Positions 33,286 through 41,808 of a stretch of 64,000 nt of DNA are shown piece by piece. The position numbers and the translations under genes were made by a program. Under the pieces are notes generated by a model that saw only the letters and a program-made list of their open reading frames with translations, searched no databases and was not told the origin of the DNA. This DNA comes from Gimesia chilikensis (lineage in GTDB: Bacteria; Planctomycetota; Planctomycetia; Planctomycetales; Planctomycetaceae), in the NCBI RefSeq assembly GCF_008329715.1, contig NZ_VTSR01000009.1:248001-312000 (forward strand), in the 5' to 3' direction. Within the stretch, counting starts at the first letter, position 1. Each line of letters starts with the position of its first letter.

Positions 33286-34086
33286 CTATGTTGTAAGCAA
33301 TGACTGTAAATCAGAATGAATGTTTGTTCCATTTGTCGCCAGGATACTGGGGTTTTCGATGGTGAAACTGGCATCCTCAATTGAGGTCACCAGGCCGCCC
33401 GCCTCTCTGCAGATCAGGACCCCTGCTGCCATATCCCAGGGCTTCAGATTACTGGACCAGTAACCTTCGATACGACCCGCAGAAACGTAACAGAGATTCA
33501 AAGCCGCAGATCCGGTACGTTGCAGTGTCTGTGCTGCTGGAAGCACTTTCAGAAATCGATCAATGGAGACATCTCGTCCATTGGTGCCGACAGGCAGACT
33601 GGCTACCAGCATGGCCTGATCCATGGAGGGAATGCGGGAAGGTGAAATGGGTGTTCCGTTCAGTTTCGCTCCGTGTCCCTCCAGCGCGGAAAAGAGCTCA
33701 TCCCGATTGGGATCATAGACCACTCCCAGAATGAGATCTCCCTGATACTCCAGGCCGATGGAGACGCAGTAGTAGGGGAAGCCATGTACGTAATTGGATG
33801 TTCCATCCAGAGGATCGATCACCCAGCGGTACCCTGAGTCCCCTTCGTGCCGGGTCAGTCCCTCTTCGCCCAGCATCTTATGATCGGGATAGTGTGTGGT
33901 GATATGCTCAACGATCGCTTTTTGAGAAGCGAAGTCGGCGTCGGTGACCAGATCGGCACGTCCCTTTTCTGAAACGCGAAATTCGTTGACCCAGTCCTGC
34001 AGACATTTTGCTCCCTTTCGAGCTGCGGTCTCTGCTACCTCAAGCAATTCCGTGGAATGCACTGTTGATCCTTCCGTGAAACACAT
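33286..34086 (-). CDS. Inositol-monophosphatase-family phosphatase
   Basis: About 266 residues from the ATG at 34086; an upstream in-frame start at 34128 adds 14 poorly conserved residues. Metal-site motifs are complete: GEEGLT, DPLDGTSNYVHGFP and WDMAAGVLICREAGG, plus LVTDADFASQ near the N-terminus. The family is Mg-dependent, Li-sensitive phosphatases acting on inositol 1-phosphate, PAP or fructose 1,6-bisphosphate; the substrate cannot be told from sequence. No signal peptide, so cytoplasmic. It is separated by about 225 bases from the downstream giant genes and reads alone on the minus strand, divergent from the Tad operon. Confidence 0.9.
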   Translation of the reverse strand: MCFTEGSTVHSTELLEVAETAARKGAKCLQDWVNEFRVSEKGRADLVTDADFASQKAIVEHITTHYPDHKMLGEEGLTRHEGDSGYRWVIDPLDGTSNYVHGFPYYCVSIGLEYQGDLILGVVYDPNRDELFSALEGHGAKLNGTPISPSRIPSMDQAMLVASLPVGTNGRDVSIDRFLKVLPAAQTLQRTGSAALNLCYVSAGRIEGYWSSNLKPWDMAAGVLICREAGGLVTSIEDASFTIENPSILATNGTNIHSDLQSLLTT

Positions 34087-34691
34087 TTGACTCGTGATAT
34101 TCTGCGTAAGTGTCGCTATTCCTGACACTGATTCCGTCTGGTCCGTTCAGCAAGCAGGGAAAAACCTGCAAATTCGGTCCGATGATGCGGATCGTACCAC
34201 TTCAGCGGGTTTTACCTATTTTATGAATCGTACAGCGCAGCGCGAACCGTCAGGATTACGATTTCACAATTCTTTGTGCTCTTCGCGAAATCTTCTCCCC
34301 TGACCGGCGGGAGGAAATACCAGTGGAGAAGTCTCAACGCTCATAACGATTTAGGTGACTCATTTCAGTTAGCCAGTGGTCACAGTCGCTGATCCGAGAT
34401 AACCTGCTTTTGGGAGGCACCTGGATTTAAACAGTGCACAACGGGTTCTCCTGTCTGCGATGATTATGTCGGTTTCAGTGATCGCAATGATTCCCCGGAT
34501 TGGTGTCGCTTTTTGAAAACAGGCAGAGCGGAGAAGGTGTGGATTTTTTTCAGATTGAAAGTTTCAGGAGAGAAACGTGAGGTATATTTTCAACATCTGC
34601 TGTCATGTGACAGACTGGAACTAATACGTATATGAGTTGCCTGAATTGGCAGAAATCCCAAAACCAGACTACTTGATTGAAAAGATAACCG
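34087..34691. other. Intergenic region upstream of the Tad operon
   Basis: About 600 bases between the divergent phosphatase and prepilin-peptidase genes. I found no plausible gene; in particular there is no short Flp-type pilin frame, which is often encoded at this place. An inverted repeat CTGTCA-TG-TGACAG lies at 34600-34613, about 80 bases before the first Tad gene, and TGCGAT (34456-34461) is mirrored by ATCGCA (34481-34486). TATATT at 34583-34588 could be a -10, but TTGAAA at 34555-34560 is too far away. These are candidate operator or promoter parts only. Confidence 0.3.
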
Positions 34692-35261
34692 ATGGATTTT
34701 CCGCTCACCCAATTATCACTGTATGTCATGGCTATCAGCGTGGGGATCTTCACGATCATCGCTGCCATCACTGACTATAAGTCGCGCAAAATCTACAACG
34801 TGCTGACAGTCCCCTTCTTTGTGCTGGGAATCGTTTACCAGCTGGCCTTCAATGGCTGGGAAGGACTGCTGTATGGGTTCCTCGGATTCATTGCTGGATT
34901 CGGCATCTTCTTTCTGATCTGGATGGCAGGCAGTGGTGCCGCCGGTGATGTGAAAATGATGGGTGCCCTGTCCATGTGGCTGGGCTTCAGAGCAACGATT
35001 GCCGTGATGATTGTCGGCACCGTATTCGTGCTGGCAGGAACGCTGCTGGTGCTGTTCTGGAGTGTGGTAACCAAAGGTGCCCGAAAAACCAAAGAGAAAT
35101 ACCTGGCGACCGGGAAACAGTTTAAAGGCAAGAAAAAGAAATACGTCGCAGAGACAGAAAAACAGAAACTGGAACGGGGAATCATGCCGTTCGCTCTGCC
35201 CGTGGTTCTGGCGACCTGGAGCGTCACAACCTGGATGATTATCAAAGCAGCGGTTCTGTAA
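34692..35261 (+). CDS. cpaA: Prepilin peptidase (A24 family, TadV/CpaA-like)
   Basis: 189 residues. An inner-membrane aspartic peptidase that cleaves Flp-type prepilins and TadE/F pseudopilins. Both catalytic regions are visible: ITDYKSRKIYN in the first cytoplasmic loop, with its Asp, and GAAGDVKMMG, the GD-containing second motif. There are about five membrane segments. Between the last two is an unusually long lysine-rich cytoplasmic loop (about 130-160: KKKKY and neighbours). No N-methylation domain is present, as expected for the short Tad-type enzyme. First gene of the Tad operon; TadE follows after 53 bases. Confidence 0.9.
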   Translation: MDFPLTQLSLYVMAISVGIFTIIAAITDYKSRKIYNVLTVPFFVLGIVYQLAFNGWEGLLYGFLGFIAGFGIFFLIWMAGSGAAGDVKMMGALSMWLGFRATIAVMIVGTVFVLAGTLLVLFWSVVTKGARKTKEKYLATGKQFKGKKKKYVAETEKQKLERGIMPFALPVVLATWSVTTWMIIKAAVL

Positions 35262-35314
35262 GCCTGCAAAACGGTCACACATAGCCAGAAGAAATTGAGG
35301 AAAGCATTTCTGCT

Positions 35315-35731
35315 ATGAGAGTCAAACGCAAACAAAACAAACAACGGCGATTGAAACGTCGCGGATTCCTGAGCATGGAACTGGCTCTGGTTCTGCCGAT
35401 CTTCGCAATCGTTCTGTTCGCGCTGGTGGAGTTTACGCTCCTGTTTTACGCGCGGGCGGATGTGGTCGAAGCCAGCCGAATCGGTGCCCGCCTGGCAACC
35501 ATGCCCGGCATCACCCAGCAGAATGTGGAAGCGGAAGTCAAAAAAATTCTGCCTCCTCAACTGGGACAGGGAGCCGTGATTAAAACAGAAATGGGAAAAC
35601 ATTCGGGTGATGTGGTCATGGTGGCGGTAAGTATCCCCATGACACTCGCATCACCCAACCTGCTCTGGCCCGTGGGTTATAACCTCAAGGGGCAGAACCT
35701 GTACTCGGAAACAAGAATGATTAAAGAGTAG
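35315..35731 (+). CDS. tadE: TadE-like pseudopilin
   Basis: 138 residues. A basic N-terminal arm (RVKRKQNKQRRLKRRG) leads directly into the TadE signature FLSMELALVLPIFAIVLFALVEF, a single membrane helix with the conserved Glu, followed by ARADVVEASRIGARLAT. TadE proteins are processed by the Tad prepilin peptidase, encoded immediately upstream, and take part in Flp pilus assembly at the inner membrane. The remaining C-terminal domain (about 75-138) is small and extracytoplasmic. Family and context agree. The exact cleavage site is inferred to lie just after the basic arm. Confidence 0.88.
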   Translation: MRVKRKQNKQRRLKRRGFLSMELALVLPIFAIVLFALVEFTLLFYARADVVEASRIGARLATMPGITQQNVEAEVKKILPPQLGQGAVIKTEMGKHSGDVVMVAVSIPMTLASPNLLWPVGYNLKGQNLYSETRMIKE

Positions 35732-35862
35732 GCTTCCCTCGGGAACCTGCTCGAAAAGTAAACATTGGAAGAATTCGTAAACCCCTCCGACGAAGTAACG
35801 GGAGGGAAAGATTAGAAGCCAGGCGGTTGCCTCGCTGATTTAAAATACGGGAGACTGATCCG

Positions 35863-36978
35863 GTGAAAAGCCTGACCCCTGCAAAAGTGACTCTGTTGAT
35901 GTTTGGCGTCTTCGGTGTCCTGATTGCAGCATATATCGGTAAAAGACTGTTGGCAGGAAAAGAAGAAGCTCCGCCAGTGGCAACTCGAAACATTCCCATG
36001 GCCATCAGTGAGCTGGAGCCGGGTACCCTTGTCACCGAAGAACACCTCGGTCTGGGTCCGATCGCCATCAAAAACCTGAAGCCGGAAATGATGACTTCGA
36101 ATAAAGTCATCGTGGGCCGTGTTGTTAAGGAACGCATTCCTGCAGCGACCCCGATTTCCACGAGTCAGCTCTACCCCGCTGGTGAAACACCCCCACTGAA
36201 AGTGGAACCGGGCATGCGGGCGATTTCCGTACCGCTCGAATCTTCGGTCGATCTGGTCGATGGCCTGATCAAGCCGGGTGAATATGTCGACGTGCACATG
36301 ACCCCCAGTGGATTGAACAACGACAGACGCATGAACGGCGGGATGACATTGACCCTGTTTAAAGGGGTGCGAGTGATCGCAATCAACCGCAGTTATACCC
36401 AGATCAGTAACTCCCGTCGGGGAACCAACGTGACTCTGGAACTGACGCCCGAACAGGCTAACATCATGATTCTGGCCCGCGACCGTGGTGCGATCACCAT
36501 GAGTTATACCCCGGAAGGCAAAGGGGATGGTGGTGTAGCTGTCAGCAATGCAGACAAAGCAACTCTCTATGAAATTCTGGGCCTCAAAACCCCTGAAAAG
36601 CCTAAAGAAAAAGATCCGCCAGAACCCTTCGTAGTCGAAGGCTACTATGGTACGAGTCGCAGCGTGAACCGGTTTGACCAGAACGGACTGCGGGTCGGTG
36701 ACTACGACTCAAATATCCGTGGAGGTGGTCGTGGTTTCAATTCAGGCGGCTATCTGGATCCATACTGGGGCGGTGGTAACGGTTCTGACCTGGACAGTGA
36801 TTCCATCAGTGCACCACGACGTCAGCAGGCACCTCCTGCTCAGAATTCCTATGGACCGACAGCCCAGCAGCAGCAACAGCAGGGACAGGCTCCAGCCAAT
36901 TATCCGGGTGGTCCAATGCGTCAGCAGGGATCTTATGCCCGCAGTGTGTATCCGCAGAATCCGTCAGTGGGACGTTAA
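35863..36978 (+). CDS. cpaB: CpaB/RcpC Flp pilus assembly protein
   Basis: 371 residues from a GTG at 35863, preceded by GGGAG (35849-35853) at 9 bases. An N-terminal membrane helix (about 8-26) is followed by an SAF-type domain (about 40-105: ATRNIPMAISELEPGTLVTEEHL, in pieces) and the CpaB/RcpC core (PGMRAISVPLES, GLIKPGEYVDV, then GVRVIAIN). CpaB proteins sit in the periplasm with the pilus secretin. The C-terminal 100 residues are a disordered tail rich in G, N, P and Q (QQQQQG, then proline- and tyrosine-rich), longer than usual, perhaps for crossing or binding the cell wall. The secretin itself is not encoded here. Confidence 0.88.
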   Translation: MKSLTPAKVTLLMFGVFGVLIAAYIGKRLLAGKEEAPPVATRNIPMAISELEPGTLVTEEHLGLGPIAIKNLKPEMMTSNKVIVGRVVKERIPAATPISTSQLYPAGETPPLKVEPGMRAISVPLESSVDLVDGLIKPGEYVDVHMTPSGLNNDRRMNGGMTLTLFKGVRVIAINRSYTQISNSRRGTNVTLELTPEQANIMILARDRGAITMSYTPEGKGDGGVAVSNADKATLYEILGLKTPEKPKEKDPPEPFVVEGYYGTSRSVNRFDQNGLRVGDYDSNIRGGGRGFNSGGYLDPYWGGGNGSDLDSDSISAPRRQQAPPAQNSYGPTAQQQQQQGQAPANYPGGPMRQQGSYARSVYPQNPSVGR

Positions 36979-37037
36979 GCGAACCAGCGTCTTGGCTGAA
37001 ATCTTTATCCTGTTTCCTTAGATTGAATTCGTAACTC

Positions 37038-38306
37038 ATGCGACGTCTTCAGACAATCCGAACTGCGCATCAGCGACGAGGGGTGATCACCCCTCTGGCA
37101 GCCGGCGTGCTGCTGGTCGTGCTGGCAGGGATTGCGCTGATCATCAATCGGCTCTGGCTGGATGCAGCGTCTCTGGAAGTGACGACCTGCATCGAAACAG
37201 CAGTCCTGGCCGCTGGTCATGAAATGGTTTCGGATGAACTGATCAAGGATCAGCCGGACTATGAGACGTTGATGCAGCGGGCCGAGCATTCTGCCAATGA
37301 GGCCCTGAAACTAAACTCAGTTGCGGGCCAGCAGGTCGGCATCAAGTTGACCAAAGATGAGAATTTACTGTTTGGTAAATCGGTACCGGTGGTTGAAACA
37401 GGAGTTCGTCGTTTTCTGCAAACAGATCATGAACCGCGGAGTATTCAGATTCAGACACAATCTCCCGGCCGGATTGCCAATCCGGTGGCTGAGTTTCTGT
37501 CAGACCTGACCCGTTCCCATGCGGGAACAGCGGGAGCCCAGATTCAGGCCACACTCGACAACCATGTCCGGGGTGTTCGTCCTTTTGAAAACGTAGCGGC
37601 CCCCGCATACCCCCTGGCGATCCTGAAAACGGACCCTTCGGGCAAGCATACACAGACCTGGGAACTGCAGATCGATCAGAAACAGGGAAAAGATGAGTAC
37701 CGCTACGATCCGGAAACCAAAACGGTCTCCAAAGGATCTGACGGCATTCCGGAGATCCTTCTGACGGGGAAACCCCGGCGGGGTGAGATCAGTGATGCCA
37801 ATATGCAGATTCTGGATTTCGGTTCTCACTTCAATACAGATATCGTGATACAGCAGATTCTGTCGGGACTGACCCGCAAAAACCTGAAGCAATTCCAGGG
37901 CGAACTGCTCTTCGATGCCGGTCCGCTGCCCGTGAAGTGCAGCCCGAATATCGAAAATGGTGAGCAGGATGCGTTTCAGGAAATGATCGGCCAGTGCCGC
38001 ATCTGCTTTTTATACGATCAACTGGAACAACAGTCCGGTTCGTTTGAAGGGACTGCTTTCTGCACCAATATGGTGGGCGGTCGGATAATGGCAGTCCAGC
38101 GGCTGGATAACCAGGCTTGTGAAATCATTCTGCAACCTGGTGTGCTGTCTTCACGTTCCGTCGTACTGGCGGCTCCTGAAGATGAGGCCAGCCTTAATCA
38201 GCCGGTCCAGAAAATTGAGCAGACTGTGAATAAGGTCGGACAGACTGCCGGCCTGAAAGAATCAAATCAAAACAAATATATTTACAAGCTTTATCTGACC
38301 CAGTAA
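37038..38306 (+). CDS. TadG-like pilus assembly protein
   Basis: 422 residues. A basic N-terminus with QRRGVITPLAAGVLLVVLAG (about 13-32), the TadE/TadG-type start with one membrane segment, then IINRLWLDAASLEVTTCIETAVLAAGHE, typical of TadG-like proteins. The rest is a soluble extracytoplasmic region without a VWA MIDAS motif, so it is not the VWA-bearing form of TadG. It sits between cpaB and cpaF in the operon, with 59 and 15 base gaps. A role in Flp pilus assembly is well supported by context; the large C-terminal domain is not recognised. Confidence 0.78.
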   Translation: MRRLQTIRTAHQRRGVITPLAAGVLLVVLAGIALIINRLWLDAASLEVTTCIETAVLAAGHEMVSDELIKDQPDYETLMQRAEHSANEALKLNSVAGQQVGIKLTKDENLLFGKSVPVVETGVRRFLQTDHEPRSIQIQTQSPGRIANPVAEFLSDLTRSHAGTAGAQIQATLDNHVRGVRPFENVAAPAYPLAILKTDPSGKHTQTWELQIDQKQGKDEYRYDPETKTVSKGSDGIPEILLTGKPRRGEISDANMQILDFGSHFNTDIVIQQILSGLTRKNLKQFQGELLFDAGPLPVKCSPNIENGEQDAFQEMIGQCRICFLYDQLEQQSGSFEGTAFCTNMVGGRIMAVQRLDNQACEIILQPGVLSSRSVVLAAPEDEASLNQPVQKIEQTVNKVGQTAGLKESNQNKYIYKLYLTQ

Positions 38307-38321
38307 GGGTGGAGATGAATT

Positions 38322-39683
38322 ATGGTTTTACAAAGTGAAACTCCTGTGGCCAATTCCTCTGCGGATTCCCGCAAAGCCTTTCAGCGTCTGAAAACCAGAC
38401 TGCATCGGCAGATGGTGGATGCGATCGACTTTTCCAAAGCGGGTGAGCTGCCGGAAGCCGACCTGCGTCAGAAACTGCGCGGCCTCGCCGAACATCTCTG
38501 CATGCAGCAGGATATCGCACTGGATCAGAAGAACCGCGATATCATGGTGCGGGAGATCCTGGATGAAATTTATGGCTTTGGTCCACTGGAACCTCTGATG
38601 AGCGATCCGGAAGTCAGCGATGTGCTGGTCAACGGAGCCGATCGGGTCTTCGTGGAACGCCGGGGTCTGCTGGAAGAGACCGATATCAGTTTTGCCGATG
38701 ACGAACACCTGCTGCAGCTGATCCACCGTCTGGTGGGACGGGCTGGACGTCGTATCGATGAAGTTTCACCGATGGTCGACGCCAAGCTGCCGGACGGTTC
38801 CCGTCTGAACGCGGTAATCCCTCCCCTGGCTTTGAAGGGCCCTACACTTTCCATTCGTCGTTTCCGGACCCAGGCTCTCTTATTTGATGACATGGTTCAG
38901 ATGGGCTCACTCGCACCGGACATGGCAACCTTCCTGGAAATGGCCGTCAAAGGTCGACTGAATATTCTGATCAGTGGTGGTACCGGTGCCGGTAAAACGA
39001 CTCTCTTGAATAACCTGAGTCGTTACATCACCAACCGCGAACGTATTGTGACGATTGAACAGACATCAGAACTCCAGCTGCAGCAGCCGGACGTGGTTTC
39101 GCTTGAAGCCCGACCTTCCAACATTGAAGGTCAGGGTGAAATCAACCAGCGTGAGCTGTTGAAGAACTCACTGCGAATGCGTCCTGACCGCATCATCGTC
39201 GGCGAATCCCGCGGCGGTGAAGTTCTGGAAATGCTGCAGGCGATGAATACCGGTCACGATGGTTCCATGAGTACCGTCCACGCGAACGATACGCGTGACG
39301 CCCTGGACCGTCTTGAGTTGATGATCGCCCTTTCCGGGGCAGAACTTCCGAACGCGATTGCCCGGCGGTACATCGCCTCCGCGATCCATCTCTTGGTACA
39401 CATCACCCGTCTGCCAAACGGGGAACGTAAAGTGATGCGTATTTCGGAACTGATCGGATATCAAAACGGCGAATACATGGTGGAAGACCTGTTTGTCTAC
39501 CGTATTACCAGTGTTGATCCGGACGGAACCGTGCATGGCAACTTCTATGCGACCGGCCATCAGCCGCTGACTCTGAACTGGTTAACCCAGACCAACTTCA
39601 ATGAAAATACTGATCTGTTCCATGCCCGGGAACTGCCACTGTCTGGCAGTCAGAACGACCAGCAGAATGAACAGGAGAGCTAA
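38322..39683 (+). CDS. cpaF: CpaF/TadA secretion ATPase
   Basis: 453 residues. The hexameric ATPase that powers Tad (Flp) pilus extension, and in some systems retraction, at the cytoplasmic face. It has the N-terminal helical region, the PilT/VirB11-family core with Walker A GGTGAGKTT (about 219-227), an Asp-box-like EQTSELQL, Walker B RPDRIIVGESRGGE and the conserved His-box stretch GHDGSMSTVHANDTRDAL. GGAG 8 bases before the ATG supports the start. Length and motif order are typical of CpaF. tadB begins two bases after its stop, implying coupled translation. Confidence 0.95.
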   Translation: MVLQSETPVANSSADSRKAFQRLKTRLHRQMVDAIDFSKAGELPEADLRQKLRGLAEHLCMQQDIALDQKNRDIMVREILDEIYGFGPLEPLMSDPEVSDVLVNGADRVFVERRGLLEETDISFADDEHLLQLIHRLVGRAGRRIDEVSPMVDAKLPDGSRLNAVIPPLALKGPTLSIRRFRTQALLFDDMVQMGSLAPDMATFLEMAVKGRLNILISGGTGAGKTTLLNNLSRYITNRERIVTIEQTSELQLQQPDVVSLEARPSNIEGQGEINQRELLKNSLRMRPDRIIVGESRGGEVLEMLQAMNTGHDGSMSTVHANDTRDALDRLELMIALSGAELPNAIARRYIASAIHLLVHITRLPNGERKVMRISELIGYQNGEYMVEDLFVYRITSVDPDGTVHGNFYATGHQPLTLNWLTQTNFNENTDLFHARELPLSGSQNDQQNEQES

Positions 39684-39685
39684 TC

Positions 39686-40552
39686 ATGGCAACTGATGCC
39701 ACACTGAATCCCAGCAGCTCTGCTAGCGCAGCCGATTTCAGCGACATCCTGCGTGACCGGGACCGCTACGCAGTTCCGGATTCGACCCAGTTGAGCAACC
39801 GGCTGAACGGCGGTTTTGACGAGTTGATCGTGCACTCCGGCGTACAGGCCAATCCGGCAATAATTCTGTTCTTCTGTCTGCTGAGTTCAGTCCTGTTTGG
39901 CGGACTGATCTACATCATTCAGGAAAACTTTCTGTCGACTTCAATCGCCTTTATGGCTGGTGGACTGGCGCCGATCGGCTATCTTTTTTACCAACGTGGA
40001 CGCCGTCAGAAACAAATTAACGAACAACTTTCCGATATGATTGACGAGCTGGCTCGTGCCGCGAAAACAGGACGCAGCCTGACTCACTGTTTCGTGAATG
40101 TGTCTGCAAAGACTCCCGCGCCCCTGGGAACCGAACTTCAGGAAGCTTCCCGTCGACTGCAGATGGGTGTTTCCATGAGAGCGGCCCTGGATGGTCTGTA
40201 TGAACGGACCGGGGTTGCCAGTTTGAACATTCTCTCGATGGCCCTGATCGTCCATCAGGAAACCGGGGGAGACCTGGTGAAGGTGCTGGAGCGTCTGGCC
40301 CGTACCATCCGTGACCGTATGCTGTTCCTGGGACGTCTACGCACCGCGACCGCCGGTAGCCGCGCGACAGCGGTTTTGATGATTTCGTTACCGCCGTTGA
40401 TCCTCGGGTTCTTCGTGTTACGCGATCCCACTTACCTGACAACCCTGATGGCGTCTGCCTGGGGTCGTGGTGCGACCTTTACCGCTATCGGGCTGCAGGT
40501 CATTGGATCCCTGTGGGTCTTACGAGTTCTGAAAACCAGTCAACGTACCTGA
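39686..40552 (+). CDS. tadB: TadB-like inner-membrane platform protein
   Basis: 288 residues. A type II secretion F-domain protein with two membrane segments at about 55-90 (IILFFCLLSSVLFGGLIYI and the next), a central cytoplasmic helical domain (about 110-220: DMIDELARAAKTGRSL, LSMALIVHQETGGDL, LERLARTIRDR) and two more segments near the C-terminus. TadB pairs with TadC to form the inner-membrane platform on which the CpaF ATPase acts. AGGAG before the ATG supports the start. Context between cpaF and tadC makes the call secure. Confidence 0.92.
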   Translation: MATDATLNPSSSASAADFSDILRDRDRYAVPDSTQLSNRLNGGFDELIVHSGVQANPAIILFFCLLSSVLFGGLIYIIQENFLSTSIAFMAGGLAPIGYLFYQRGRRQKQINEQLSDMIDELARAAKTGRSLTHCFVNVSAKTPAPLGTELQEASRRLQMGVSMRAALDGLYERTGVASLNILSMALIVHQETGGDLVKVLERLARTIRDRMLFLGRLRTATAGSRATAVLMISLPPLILGFFVLRDPTYLTTLMASAWGRGATFTAIGLQVIGSLWVLRVLKTSQRT

Positions 40553-40596
40553 TTTGAAACAACTGCGTCCTGCCAGAAACTGGCGAGGGTAAGAAT

Positions 40597-41706
40597 ATGT
40601 TTACACCAACAACCATTACCGTTTTTTATGCACTCTGTGGTGCCATCATTCTGTGGATGCTGTTCCGCATCATCCGCAGACGGCGGAGTCAGAAGCCGGA
40701 ACAACAACCTGAAGAGGTGGTCGAGACGAAGCCGCAGGAGACTTATTCTCCTTCAGCCTCTTCCTCGAGCGCCGCTCCTGTGACCTGGGAACACCGTCAG
40801 TTATTTTCCTCTGACAATCCATATCAGAATGGTCAGGAAGAGGGGCTACCTCCGATCGAAGCCGGTGATGTTCCCTCGATGGGCACCGATGATTATGTCT
40901 TCGGGTCGGCAACTCCCGCTTTGTCGGAAATGATGCCAGAATCGGAAGGACGACGAGCCCAGACGAAAAAAGAACTGCAGGCCGCAGGTTACTACCAGCC
41001 ACATGCCCTGCAGAACTTTTCTGCGATTCGTTATGTTTCCATTCTGGGTACCATGTTGTTCTTCGGAATCCTGCTGCTTGTCGCTCCCGAGCGATTCGAA
41101 ATTCCGATTTTACTCGGTCTGCTGCTGGTACCAATCCTCGCTTGGGCGGTTCCCTTCCTGTTCATCAGCGGTCAGGCATCTGACCGTCGTAGTGAAATTG
41201 AACAGGGGATTCCCGACATGCTGGACATGCTTAACATGTGTGTTTCCCAGGGGATGACCGTACCACACGCATTGAAGAAAATTATCGGGGAACTGGCGAA
41301 GGTGTATCCGGCGCTGGCCCAGGAACTGAAAATCGTGATGGAGCAGGCCTCTATCGGCACCTTCACTCAGGCGCTGTCTAACTTCAGTAAGCGTATCGAT
41401 GTACCGGAAGTCCACTCGTTTGCGGCCCTCTTGATCCAGACCGATCAGATGGGAACAGACGTGACTTCGGCCCTCCAGGAATATAGTGATAACATGCGTG
41501 AAAGTCTGCAGCAGCGGGCGGACGAGAAAGCCAACAAGGCCACATTCAAACTGCTGTTCCCGACCGTATTCTGTCTGATGCCTGCGATTTACATCTTCCT
41601 GCTCGGTCCCGCGATTGTGGAACTGTCTGACTTCTTCCATTCCGGAGGGAGAGACAGTCTGAACACCACAACCGACATGTTCCAGCAGGTGGGAACACAG
41701 CAATAA
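40597..41706 (+). CDS. tadC: TadC-like inner-membrane platform protein
   Basis: 369 residues. One N-terminal membrane segment (about 5-22) is followed by a disordered, charged linker (about 28-130), which is longer than usual for TadC. A pair of membrane segments (about 150-195), the T2SSF domain (about 205-325: QGIPDMLDMLNMCVSQGM, ALLIQTDQMGTDV) and a last segment (about 330-350) complete it. It forms the Tad platform with TadB. It is the last gene of the operon; a strong hairpin terminator lies 30 bases after the stop. Confidence 0.9.
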   Translation: MFTPTTITVFYALCGAIILWMLFRIIRRRRSQKPEQQPEEVVETKPQETYSPSASSSSAAPVTWEHRQLFSSDNPYQNGQEEGLPPIEAGDVPSMGTDDYVFGSATPALSEMMPESEGRRAQTKKELQAAGYYQPHALQNFSAIRYVSILGTMLFFGILLLVAPERFEIPILLGLLLVPILAWAVPFLFISGQASDRRSEIEQGIPDMLDMLNMCVSQGMTVPHALKKIIGELAKVYPALAQELKIVMEQASIGTFTQALSNFSKRIDVPEVHSFAALLIQTDQMGTDVTSALQEYSDNMRESLQQRADEKANKATFKLLFPTVFCLMPAIYIFLLGPAIVELSDFFHSGGRDSLNTTTDMFQQVGTQQ

Positions 41707-41734
41707 ACCAGTTCGCTTCTGGTGGACTCAAAGT

Positions 41735-41776
41735 AAAACAGCTTCCTGGCAGTCTCAACTGTCGGGAAGCTGTTTT
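41735..41776. terminator. Bidirectional intrinsic terminator
   Basis: A perfect 12-base inverted repeat, AAAACAGCTTCC (41735-41746) and GGAAGCTGTTTT (41765-41776), with a further inner CAGT/ACTG pairing and a small loop. T-rich sequence follows on the + strand (TTTTCGTTTTC) and the A-rich left arm serves the minus strand. It lies between the convergent tadC and oxidoreductase genes, where a two-way terminator is expected. Confidence 0.88.
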
Positions 41777-41808
41777 CGTTTTCAATAATCAGTGGATCTG
41801 CTGAGTCA

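Noticed and set aside
34835-35602. 255-codon minus-strand open frame across the prepilin peptidase and TadE genes
   Set aside because: It covers two genes with clear family motifs on the other strand and has no homology of its own.
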